Positions 6,747-13,531 of a DNA stretch of 15,468 nt are shown piece by piece (position 1 is the first letter of the stretch; every line of letters begins with the position of its first letter). This DNA is from an uncultured Bacillota bacterium (lineage in GTDB: Bacteria; Bacillota; Clostridia; Lachnospirales; Lachnospiraceae). The stretch lies in NCBI GenBank assembly GCA_958352855.1, contig CATWQE010000062.1:1-15468 (forward strand). The letters are read 5' to 3'. The position numbers were made by a program, and so were the translations under genes. The notes below the pieces were generated by a model. The model saw nothing but the letters and a program-made list of their open reading frames with translations, ran no database searches and was not told the DNA's origin.

Positions 6747-7970
6747 ATGAAGTTTTATCAACTTGGTTTTCGCTATTTACAGCGAAAAAAAGGAAAAACC
6801 ATTCTTCTGTTGATTGTCTTGATACTTGTAAACAGCATGATTTTAGGTACAAGCATGATTTTAAGGACTACAAATGAGTCCAAACAAGCCATGCAGGAAA
6901 AGACAAACTCTAAGATTGTGGCTGAAATTACAAGTAAGGACAGCAAGATAACCGAGAATGAAGTAAACAAGATGAAACCGTTGGAAGATGTTTCGTCTAT
7001 CAACCGTATCGGCAGACAAGAGGTATTTCCGAATAATTTTGCTCCCGTTACGCTCAATACTTCTACGAATGAGGACAATTTGAAAATAATGTTGCTCTCC
7101 TATGATGATTTGGAAAAGGACAGTCCTTTTTCAGAAATGCAGTACCGCTTATCTTCTGGCGATTATATCAAACACGAGAAAAAAGGTGCTGTTATCCATG
7201 CGAACCTTGCAAATCAGAATGAGCTAAAGGTTGGAGATACGATTGAACTAAGTACAGAAAACGGAACAAAAGTATCTGTTCAGATTATTGGAATTTTCAT
7301 GTCCGCAGGAAATGTGGAAAAAGACCAGCCAACAGAAACTACGGCAGTCAATCGAATAGAAAATCAAGTCTTTATTGACAACAGCACTTATAAAGAATTG
7401 TTCAAAGAAGCTGAATTTGAAAAACTCTGCGTTTATTCAAAAAGACCAGAAAAATTAGATGTGCTGGAAACCAGCCTGCAAAAGATATTGGGAAATGATG
7501 TAGAGCTTAGCACTTCCGATACCCTTTATCAACAGATGTCTGCCCCATTAGAACAAATCAGTAAGATTGCAAATCTTATGCTGATACTTACATTGGTAAC
7601 TGGTACGGTGGTTGTTTCCCTGCTGTTATGTATGTGGATGCGGACAAGGCAAAAAGCGGTGGCAATCTTTATGAGCCTCGGCAAGACAAAAAGTGAAATT
7701 TTCCTGCAAACTTTATTAGAAGCAGGGAGTGTATTTACACTTTCGGTTTTAGGAGCAACAGCCATTGGTAAATTGCTCTCTGGTGTTTTGCAAAACATCA
7801 TTACCAGTTCAGAAAGCGTAACAGAAAATCTGAAAGTGGTGTTGCAGATACAAGATATTGGAATGTTGTTCCTTTTAGGCGGTGCAGTTATTCTGGTGGC
7901 ATTGTGCTGCTCCATTCTTCCCATATTACGGGCAAACCCAAAAGATATATTAGCAAAAATGGAGGGATAG
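6747..7970 (+). CDS. ABC transporter permease, FtsX/MacB type (first of two)
   Basis: A 407-residue membrane protein with the MacB/FtsX topology: TM1 at about residues 18-38, an extracellular domain of about 230 residues, then three membrane segments (about 275-297, 325-345 and 373-393). The segment MRTRQKAVAIFMSLGKTKSEIFLQ between TM2 and TM3 is the cytoplasmic coupling region typical of FtsX permeases. It ends in RANPKDILAKMEG, a common tail of this family. GAGGTG precedes the ATG. The next permease starts three bases after its stop. Permeases of this type usually move peptides or lipids outward, or transmit mechanical work to extracellular proteins, rather than importing nutrients. The substrate is unknown. 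Confidence 0.92.
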   Translation: MKFYQLGFRYLQRKKGKTILLLIVLILVNSMILGTSMILRTTNESKQAMQEKTNSKIVAEITSKDSKITENEVNKMKPLEDVSSINRIGRQEVFPNNFAPVTLNTSTNEDNLKIMLLSYDDLEKDSPFSEMQYRLSSGDYIKHEKKGAVIHANLANQNELKVGDTIELSTENGTKVSVQIIGIFMSAGNVEKDQPTETTAVNRIENQVFIDNSTYKELFKEAEFEKLCVYSKRPEKLDVLETSLQKILGNDVELSTSDTLYQQMSAPLEQISKIANLMLILTLVTGTVVVSLLLCMWMRTRQKAVAIFMSLGKTKSEIFLQTLLEAGSVFTLSVLGATAIGKLLSGVLQNIITSSESVTENLKVVLQIQDIGMLFLLGGAVILVALCCSILPILRANPKDILAKMEG

Positions 7971-7973
7971 TAC

Positions 7974-9416
7974 ATGAATTTTTTTGGATTGGCAAGGCGT
8001 TCTGTGTTCAGAAAGCCCGTAAAAAGTATTCTCTTATTGTTGATTGTTTTTGCAATCAGTACCCTGCTTCTTGCAGGTGTGGCGAGCAAAAATGCCAGTA
8101 TTGAGGTGCAGGACAAAACCAGACAAGCCATAGGAGCAGGCTTTCTTTTAGAAAGAAATGCAGAGTACCGAACAAAGCGAGTTCGTGAATGTTCAGAAAA
8201 GATTGGTAATAAGGACGGTAGTTTTGGTGGCTACCACCAGGAAAAAGAGATTATCAATGGTGTGGAGACTTGGTCAGGCTGGACAACAAATGAATTTGAA
8301 AGCTTAGATAGAAAAGACATTGAGAAACTGGCAAAAGCGAAAGGAATTGCTGATTACAATATTACAACAGTAACAACTCCCGTAAACCCTGTAAACTTCC
8401 AAAGAATTGAAGATAAAGATGTAGACCAAAGTGCAGATGTTGGCGGCGTAAGCTTAATTGGAAACAAAGATATGAAACTTGACAGAAATGTTTTATCTGG
8501 AAACCTGCATATCAAAGAGGGACGAATGATAACCCCAAAGGATAAAGATATGTGTGTCATATCAGAGGAACTGGCAAAGCAAAATAATCTGAAAATCGGC
8601 GATAAGATTTCTTTTAATGATTACCACGATACCGAAAATTCAAAGATATCAGAAGCCGAGATTGTTGGAATTTATCAAGTGGATCAAAAGATGTCCCCAC
8701 TTATGCAGGGAGATACTTACCGTTCGGAAAATGTAATATTTACAGATTTGAGATTTCCAGAAAAGGCAGAGGGTGAAACAAGTCCATTATACGAAAGAGC
8801 CTATTTCAAAGTGGAAGATGTGGAAGCTTACGACGAAGTAAAAGAAAATCTGCAAAAAACGGACATCAACTGGGAACAGTATGATTTGATTGACAATAAC
8901 GGAAATTCCGAAACCATGTCCTCAAACTTCAATGATTTAGCAAAAGTAAGTGAAATGATGATATTGGTAATTTCTGTTGCAAGTTTTGTTATCCTTGTTT
9001 TTGTATTTCTGTTCTGGCTGAAAAATCGGGTGCAGGAAGTCGGTATTTTCTTATCTCTTGGTGTTCCGAAATTTAGGATTATCGGACAGATTTGGAGCGA
9101 AGCGATTATGATTGCGGTTCTTTCCCTTATGTTATCCTTTGCTGTCGCTCCTGCCGTTTCCAAAGTAACTGCAAATTATCTGGTATCACAGCAGGTTCAG
9201 CAAATGCAGGAGGAAGAAAAGAATAATGAGGGAAAAGTATCCACAGAATACGTTGCACCAAAGCAGGACGTGCAGAGTATCAGCGTAGAGGTTACGCCAG
9301 AAATGTATCTGCTTGACGGTGTAAGTGTTCTTGTGTTGATAACAGCTTCTGTTCTGGTATCTGGAATTGTAATACTAAAGAGAAACCCGAAAGATATTTT
9401 ATCGGAAATGAGTTAG
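7974..9416 (+). CDS. ABC transporter permease, FtsX/MacB type (second of two)
   Basis: A 480-residue partner permease with the same topology: TM1 at about residues 18-36, a longer extracellular domain of about 290 residues, and three C-terminal membrane segments starting at MMILVISVASFVILVFVF. The coupling region reads KNRVQEVGIFLSLGVPKFRIIGQ. A Gln/Glu-rich stretch (SQQVQQMQEEEKNNEG) lies between TM3 and TM4. It ends in LKRNPKDILSEMS, much like the first permease, so the two are diverged copies of one family and probably form a heterodimer. The gene starts three bases after the first permease, and the ATPase gene follows after 13 bases with a clear AGGAGG site. Confidence 0.92.
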   Translation: MNFFGLARRSVFRKPVKSILLLLIVFAISTLLLAGVASKNASIEVQDKTRQAIGAGFLLERNAEYRTKRVRECSEKIGNKDGSFGGYHQEKEIINGVETWSGWTTNEFESLDRKDIEKLAKAKGIADYNITTVTTPVNPVNFQRIEDKDVDQSADVGGVSLIGNKDMKLDRNVLSGNLHIKEGRMITPKDKDMCVISEELAKQNNLKIGDKISFNDYHDTENSKISEAEIVGIYQVDQKMSPLMQGDTYRSENVIFTDLRFPEKAEGETSPLYERAYFKVEDVEAYDEVKENLQKTDINWEQYDLIDNNGNSETMSSNFNDLAKVSEMMILVISVASFVILVFVFLFWLKNRVQEVGIFLSLGVPKFRIIGQIWSEAIMIAVLSLMLSFAVAPAVSKVTANYLVSQQVQQMQEEEKNNEGKVSTEYVAPKQDVQSISVEVTPEMYLLDGVSVLVLITASVLVSGIVILKRNPKDILSEMS

Positions 9417-9429
9417 GAGGACGACGAAA

Positions 9430-10083
9430 ATGTTAGAAGTAAAGAATGTAAGCTATGCTTACAAAACAAAAAAAGATAAAACCATTTTGAATAACGTATC
9501 TGCTACTTTTGAGGAGGGTATCTTTTATACCATTATCGGTCCCAGTGGTGCAGGAAAAACAACACTCTTATCGTTGCTAGCAGGCTTAGATACAGCAGTA
9601 AAAGGGACTGTCCTTTGCAATGGCGAGGACATTACAAAAAAAGGGCTGAATTACCACAGAAAGCATAATATCTCATTGGTATTTCAAAATTATAATCTGA
9701 TTGATTATTTGACAACCGTTGAAAATGTCAAATTAGGCGGTAGTGGAAATGCTGAAAAATTATTGGAAGAAGTCGGCATTGGAAAAGAATACTGGCAGAG
9801 AAATGTATTGCAACTATCTGGCGGACAGCAACAGCGTGTAGCGATTGCAAGAGCATTAGCCAGCGACGCTCATGTACTTTTGGCAGACGAACCGACGGGA
9901 AATCTTGATGAAATTACCGCTGATGAAATCATTGCTTTGCTGAAAAAGACTGCACATGAATTAGGAAAATGTGTTGTTGTGGTTACACACAGCAAGCATT
10001 TGGCAGAAGAAGCTGACGAAATCTTAGAAATTAAAAACGGTGGAATTTCTTTTGCATTTAAAGAGATTCCAGGCTACGCTTAA
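9430..10083 (+). CDS. ABC transporter ATP-binding protein (MacB/LolD-like)
   Basis: A 217-residue ATPase that would drive the two permeases from the cytoplasmic side. Walker A is GPSGAGKTT (37-45), the Q loop Gln86 is in LVFQNYNLID, the signature is LSGGQQQRVAIARAL (129-143), Walker B with D loop is VLLADEPTGNLD (149-160), and the switch His187 is in VVTHSKH. The length and the FQNYNLID-TVENV pattern are typical of the MacB/LolD/SalX class that partners FtsX-type permeases. AGGAGG lies just before the ATG. It is the last gene of the operon and is followed by the hairpin at 10094-10129. Confidence 0.95.
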   Translation: MLEVKNVSYAYKTKKDKTILNNVSATFEEGIFYTIIGPSGAGKTTLLSLLAGLDTAVKGTVLCNGEDITKKGLNYHRKHNISLVFQNYNLIDYLTTVENVKLGGSGNAEKLLEEVGIGKEYWQRNVLQLSGGQQQRVAIARALASDAHVLLADEPTGNLDEITADEIIALLKKTAHELGKCVVVVTHSKHLAEEADEILEIKNGGISFAFKEIPGYA

Positions 10084-10093
10084 AACGATTGGA

Positions 10094-10129
10094 AAAGGTG
10101 GAAGGAGTTTTATCAACCCTTCCGCCTTT
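10094..10129. terminator. bidirectional terminator between ABC operon and GNAT gene
   Basis: A 12-bp stem, AAAGGTGGAAGG (10094-10105) with CCTTCCGCCTTT (10118-10129), has one G-T wobble and a 12-base loop. It lies between the ATPase stop (10083) and the stop of the convergent GNAT gene (10132). The arms end in AAA and TTT, so either strand gives a short T run. The T tracts are short, so efficiency is uncertain. Confidence 0.75.
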
Positions 10130-10131
10130 GT

Positions 10132-10650
10132 CTACAGCTTCTTCATGTATAAATAACTTTCATAAGAAACATCCATGTTGTATTTTTTAAAAGAAGTATT
10201 TTTTATTACTTTAAAATGGAATTTTTTTAACAAAGCGTTAGAGGCAATGTTATCTACCGCTACCTCTGCGGTTACGGTTTCCCACCCTTGTTTTCTTATC
10301 CAGTCAAGTAGGAGAGATAACATTTCGCTTCCATATCCTTTCTGCCAGTAGTTTTTGTGAATACAGTAATCAATATCACAGGATTTTTGCTGTTTATCTG
10401 GGAAAATGCAGCAAGAACCAACGAGGATTTTGGAAGAGGCTGTTTCTAAAACAAGATAATAGCCATTTGAGCTTTCCTCAAGGGTATCCAAAGCTTTTTG
10501 ATAAGCTGCATCCACATATTCCCGAGTTGGGTCACTCATGTACTTTCCATTTTCTTCATCTAGCCACATGGATAATAGAAAGTTTAAATCCATTTTTTTA
10601 TAATCGCGGATAATAAGCTGATTTCCGGACAGGACATTGTGTATTTTCAT
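10132..10650 (-). CDS. GNAT family N-acetyltransferase (RimJ-like)
   Basis: A 172-residue acetyltransferase that would transfer an acetyl group from acetyl-CoA to an amine. The N-terminal part (LIIRDYKKMDLNFLLSMW) and IDYCIHKNYWQKGYGSEMLSLLLDWI match the RimJ/RimL branch; QKGYGSEM is the acetyl-CoA pyrophosphate loop (Q/RxxGxG/A). In AVDNIASNALLKKFHFKVI the His of FHF stands where most relatives have Gly. The substrate cannot be read from sequence. Its ATG overlaps the TGA of the DUF4177 gene (10647-10650), so the two are coupled. Confidence 0.88.
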   Translation of the reverse strand: MKIHNVLSGNQLIIRDYKKMDLNFLLSMWLDEENGKYMSDPTREYVDAAYQKALDTLEESSNGYYLVLETASSKILVGSCCIFPDKQQKSCDIDYCIHKNYWQKGYGSEMLSLLLDWIRKQGWETVTAEVAVDNIASNALLKKFHFKVIKNTSFKKYNMDVSYESYLYMKKL

Positions 10651-10859
10651 TGGAGTACTTCCCGTTCAAAAATAATCTGATAGCACCAGGCTCCATAAAC
10701 ACCAGTTTTTTCATTAAATGGAACCACCACTTGTTTCAGGCGCCAGCCATTTTGGGCTTCTTCCATAATAATATTTTGACATTCTGTAAAGGTACTTCCA
10801 TGCCCTTTTATCCCTGATTTTTTAGGAACTTCCACAAATTTATATTCATATTTTTTCAT
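10647..10859 (-). CDS. DUF4177 family protein
   Basis: A 70-residue soluble protein. The pattern KYEYKFVEVPKKSG, then EEAQNGWRLKQVVVPFNEK and a beta strand YQIIFER at the end fits DUF4177, a small alpha/beta family with no known function. AAGGA lies ten bases before the ATG. It overlaps the GNAT gene downstream by four bases and follows the 154-residue gene after a 24-base gap, so all may share a transcript. No function is proposed. Confidence 0.78.
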   Translation of the reverse strand: MKKYEYKFVEVPKKSGIKGHGSTFTECQNIIMEEAQNGWRLKQVVVPFNEKTGVYGAWCYQIIFEREVLQ

Positions 10860-10883
10860 GATTTTTTGTTCCTTTCAAAATTA

Positions 10884-11348
10884 TTAAAGCACTTTATTTT
10901 CTAAGTAGCATTCCAATAAATAAGATGGATTTTCATAGTACATGCTACTGTTATAATCATCTATTTTTTCGCTGATAAAGGAATTATAAACTTTGAATAA
11001 TGCATCTATAATGGAAATTCCTTCAGCATTTGCTACGCCTTTGATTAAGCGCTTATACACTTTTCCTATATCCCAATAAGACGGAATGCTATAACCACAT
11101 TCTTTTACATTATCAAAAGTTCCATTTTGAATCTTAGACTGTTGGATAAAATCATCACTGACTTGTTCTATGCTATCACTATGATAGATATCCGCTAAAT
11201 CATATATTTTTTCCAGTTGCTTTTGACCAAGAGCATTTACAACTACACTCCTTTTATTTTTGGTTTTTCTGGCAATATAATCAATGAGACTGCAAGTGAA
11301 GAATAAGTCATTGTCTTTTTGGATTTCTCTGCCATTGTTTTTTAGCAT
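10884..11348 (-). CDS. 154-aa partner of DUF3990 protein, putative antitoxin
   Basis: A 154-residue, probably mostly helical protein without signal peptide or membrane segment. The first 65 residues (LFFTCSLIDYIARKTKNKRS to IEQVSDDFIQQ) recall, from memory, the small DUF3791 proteins found beside DUF3990 genes; the second half (SYWDIGKVYKRLI, SIIDALFKVYNSFISEKIDDYN) is unknown to me. The gene starts one base inside the stop of the DUF3990 gene (TAATG) and has a strong GGAGG seven bases before its ATG, so it is co-translated and may be made in excess. This is the usual layout of a toxin and its neutraliser, but the role is inferred. The sequence is AT-rich, as is its partner. Confidence 0.72.
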   Translation of the reverse strand: MLKNNGREIQKDNDLFFTCSLIDYIARKTKNKRSVVVNALGQKQLEKIYDLADIYHSDSIEQVSDDFIQQSKIQNGTFDNVKECGYSIPSYWDIGKVYKRLIKGVANAEGISIIDALFKVYNSFISEKIDDYNSSMYYENPSYLLECYLENKVL

Positions 11349-11809
11349 TATAGAACCTCCTCATACCCTCTGTATTCAAGACATTGTAAAGCTTTTTTTG
11401 TGCAAAAATTAATTTGATGTGTCGGATATTTAAATTTTGCCAATACCCAGAATTGTTCTTGTGTTATAATCCCATCTATATAATCTGATATATAGTTATA
11501 AATTTGGTCATTTGCCATAGCTCCAATTACAATATCATATTCATGTTTTTTTCCACTTCTGCAATTAACAATAAAGTTGAGCCATTCATCAGTCATTTCT
11601 TTAAAGTTTTTAATATTCAGGTTAGAATTTAATCGAACTTCATAAATAGATACAATCTTGGTGTTATATCGTTTCGCCCATCGTTGTGCTTGTTCTTTTA
11701 TCATTGTACAATAAAAACCTGGTCCAAAGTCTTTGGTATTTTTCCCAATAATAATTTTAGGATGATGAATTGGAACGTATCCGCCATGATATACTGTCAT
11801 TTTTCCCAT
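11348..11809 (-). CDS. DUF3990 protein, ADP-ribosyltransferase-like putative toxin
   Basis: A 153-residue protein matching DUF3990: VYHGG (residues 6-10), the DFGPGFYCT core (28-35), EQAQRWAKR (39-47), YDIVIGAMANDQIYNYI (91-107) and the C-terminal INFCTKKALQCLEY. I recall this family being placed in the ADP-ribosyltransferase clan; His8, Tyr33 and an acidic or Gln residue near 117-119 could form an H-Y-E/Q type NAD site. It is probably cytoplasmic. The start at 11809 has GAGGG five bases upstream; an internal ATG at 11800 (MTVYHGG) is a real alternative and is coupled to a micro-ORF. The stop overlaps the downstream partner gene. One 60-base sample (11521-11580) is 27 percent GC, against 48 percent in 1441-1500. 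Toxin activity is inferred from family and layout. Confidence 0.8.
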   Translation of the reverse strand: MGKMTVYHGGYVPIHHPKIIIGKNTKDFGPGFYCTMIKEQAQRWAKRYNTKIVSIYEVRLNSNLNIKNFKEMTDEWLNFIVNCRSGKKHEYDIVIGAMANDQIYNYISDYIDGIITQEQFWVLAKFKYPTHQINFCTKKALQCLEYRGYEEVL

Positions 11810-11847
11810 AATAAGCCCTCTTTTTCTAATCGGTTTCTAGTTTTCAT
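11797..11847 (-). CDS. possible 16-codon leader ORF bridging GNAT and DUF3990 genes
   Basis: MKTRNRLEKEGLLWEK. Its ATG overlaps the GNAT stop as ATGA and has GGAGG seven bases upstream. Its TGA overlaps the internal DUF3990 start (11800) as ATGA. Either it is a leader peptide that couples translation, or it is the remaining 3' end of a small gene (such as the DUF3791-type gene often found there) after a deletion. Chance cannot be excluded for so short a frame. Confidence 0.35.
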   Translation of the reverse strand: MKTRNRLEKEGLLWEK

Positions 11848-12374
11848 AACCCTACCTCCAACTGGCAGTCAAAGGGTTCTTCTTCCACATGTTTTTGTTG
11901 ATAAACTTTTGCTTCCACACATCCCATTTTTTTATAGAATGCCTGACTTTCCACAGCAGAATGTGCGGAAATATAGAGTTTTTTGGCTCCTTTTCCTTTT
12001 GCCCATTGTTTGGCGGTAAGAAAGAGAGTTTTTCCAATTCCGCTGTTTCGCATATCCTGAGAAACGTGGATGGCAGCTAAATCCATGTACTGGTTTTCTC
12101 CGCCAAAGATTTCCGGTAAAACAGCGATAAACCCTTTTAAACTGTGATTTACAAATGCTCCATGGACAAGACCTCCTGTGGAAATGGTATGTTTCAGACA
12201 GTCTATAAGAACCAGATAATCTTCTTCTGTCCAATCGTCAATAAAGGGGGCGTCCTTTATTATCCACTGTCCATGCTCTTTGCGCCAGCATTTGGTAACT
12301 ACCTGTCTGCGGATAAAATCCTGGAAGAGAGTACGGTTTATTTCAGGTTCATGTAATGTGCGGTATTCTGTCAT
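11844..12374 (-). CDS. GNAT family N-acetyltransferase
   Basis: A 176-residue acetyltransferase. MDLAAIHVSQDMRNSGIGKTLFLTAKQWAKGKG carries the acetyl-CoA binding loop (RNSGIG), and SAHSAVESQAFYKKMGCVEAK is the usual C-terminal motif B. The N-terminal half (RRQVVTKCWRKEHGQWIIKD) resembles a common Clostridia GNAT of unknown substrate. The frame is open for 28 more codons upstream, but I start at 12374 because AGGTG lies five bases before that ATG and the extension would run into the preceding GNAT gene. The gap to that gene is 11 bases, so the two acetyltransferases are co-transcribed. The C-terminus DCQLEVGL overlaps the micro-ORF's ribosome binding site. Confidence 0.87.
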   Translation of the reverse strand: MTEYRTLHEPEINRTLFQDFIRRQVVTKCWRKEHGQWIIKDAPFIDDWTEEDYLVLIDCLKHTISTGGLVHGAFVNHSLKGFIAVLPEIFGGENQYMDLAAIHVSQDMRNSGIGKTLFLTAKQWAKGKGAKKLYISAHSAVESQAFYKKMGCVEAKVYQQKHVEEEPFDCQLEVGL

Positions 12375-12385
12375 AATGTCACCTC

Positions 12386-12805
12386 TTAAATACTCTTTAT
12401 GAAAAACAGTTCCATTGGTTGCGCGTATTGGGGGATGTCTATGACAAAACCACCACAATCTTTATATCCCAGTTTTCTGTAAAAATGCTGCGCCTGCTCG
12501 TCCACCTGTGTAGAGGTTAAAAGCATTCCGTATCCCTGGGATTTCATGTCATGTTCCCAATAAGTCATAAGCTTTTTGCCATAACCCTTTCCCTGGTGCT
12601 GCCAATCAATGAACAACATGGTACAAAAAGGCGTATTATCCCAGAAAAGATTGTAGCGGAGCAGCCCAATGGGAATGTGATTCTCCAGGAGTACATAGCC
12701 TCTTTTCTGGCGGACTTTCTGGTTAAACTCTTGTTCTGGCAAATGTTTGTCAAGGCGATACCAAAATTTTTTATCTTCTAGCTGCACATATCGAATATCA
12801 ATCAT
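12386..12805 (-). CDS. GNAT family N-acetyltransferase
   Basis: A 139-residue compact acetyltransferase. TMLFIDWQHQGKGYGKKLMTYWEHDMKSQG contains the acetyl-CoA loop HQGKGYG, and STQVDEQAQHFYRKLGYKDCGGFVID is motif B. GGAGG lies six bases before the ATG. It precedes the second GNAT gene by 11 bases and follows the XRE regulator gene after 43 bases, so regulator and both acetyltransferases may share one transcript. It is not an obvious recent duplicate of its neighbour. The substrate is unknown. Confidence 0.88.
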   Translation of the reverse strand: MIDIRYVQLEDKKFWYRLDKHLPEQEFNQKVRQKRGYVLLENHIPIGLLRYNLFWDNTPFCTMLFIDWQHQGKGYGKKLMTYWEHDMKSQGYGMLLTSTQVDEQAQHFYRKLGYKDCGGFVIDIPQYAQPMELFFIKSI

Positions 12806-12848
12806 AGGCTTCCTCCGCTATGCCTTTTTATTGTAAGAACTCCTTTTT

Positions 12849-13454
12849 TCAGCTTTTTGCTTTTCTGGCTTTGGTTAATTGTCTGTTCATGTACCTGGGG
12901 TTGATGATAAGGATATAAAAGGATGCAACCACTACCAAAAGCAAAGTACCTAAAAAATAGAATTTGCTGTAATGTCCAAAGAGGAGAACGGCTAACTGAA
13001 CAAGGCAATAGAGCAATTCGATTTTCGTGTTTTTTCTGTACTGCACAGGGTCTTTTTCATATCTAAGATTCAGGCTCATCCAGATAGATACACCAAGTAA
13101 AGGTAAAAATTTAATTGCCAAATCGAACATTCTAAGAGAGGGAATGTCCGCAACCAGAGAAGGCTGCATGGCTACATTGATACATGCAGCCTGCAATATA
13201 ATTGCCAATAAGGTTAAGTTGGAATGCAGTATGGGATTTTCGTTTTTTCCTTCCTCTTGTTTTTCTGTAACCAATTCGTCTAAAGAAACACCATAAATAG
13301 ATGCCAGTGTTATTAAGTTATTGGAATTGGGTACAGTCTGATTAGTTTCCCATTTTGTAACTGCCTGTCTGCTCACTCCTACAAGTTCTGCTACTTTTTC
13401 CTGGGATAATCTTTTCTTTGTTCTGCATGATTTTAGCTTTTCACCAAGTGTCAT
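12849..13454 (-). CDS. XRE-family regulator with four membrane segments
   Basis: A 201-residue membrane-anchored regulator. Residues about 5-62 form a Cro/CI-type helix-turn-helix: LSQEKVAELVGVSRQAVTKWE followed by NLITLASIYGVSLDELV. After a charged linker come four hydrophobic segments (about 81-98, 114-131, 149-166 and 168-190). Proteins of this build are common in Clostridia and often regulate neighbouring genes; how the membrane part signals is not established. The frame is open 21 codons further upstream, but I chose the ATG at 13454, which has GGAGG seven bases before it and starts with the family-typical MTLGEKLKSCR. A perfect inverted repeat lies 57 bases upstream (13511-13531) and may be its operator. 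Confidence 0.9.
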   Translation of the reverse strand: MTLGEKLKSCRTKKRLSQEKVAELVGVSRQAVTKWETNQTVPNSNNLITLASIYGVSLDELVTEKQEEGKNENPILHSNLTLLAIILQAACINVAMQPSLVADIPSLRMFDLAIKFLPLLGVSIWMSLNLRYEKDPVQYRKNTKIELLYCLVQLAVLLFGHYSKFYFLGTLLLVVVASFYILIINPRYMNRQLTKARKAKS

Positions 13455-13510
13455 ATCCTCACCTCCAACCATTATTTTACAGTGAAAAGAGAAGTTTTTC
13501 CACCAACTAT

Positions 13511-13531
13511 TATGCAACTATTGGTTGCATA
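13511..13531. promoter_or_regulatory. perfect inverted repeat upstream of XRE gene, candidate operator
   Basis: TATGCAAC (13511-13518) and GTTGCATA (13524-13531) are perfect 8-bp arms with a 5-base centre. The repeat overlaps the last codons of the DJ-1/PfpI gene and ends 57 bases before the XRE start. On the - strand a CATAAT -10-like hexamer (13509-13514) overlaps it. There is no T run, so a terminator is unlikely. Operator function is inferred. Confidence 0.4.

Noticed and set aside
7529..8131. Long - strand open frame (200 codons) opposite the two permease genes
   Set aside because: It is antisense to conserved permease sequence, has no ribosome binding site that I trust and no recognisable domain.
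12375..12458. N-terminal extension of the second GNAT by 28 codons
   Set aside because: It overlaps the preceding GNAT gene, while the internal ATG at 12374 has a well-placed AGGTG and begins at the family-like N-terminus.
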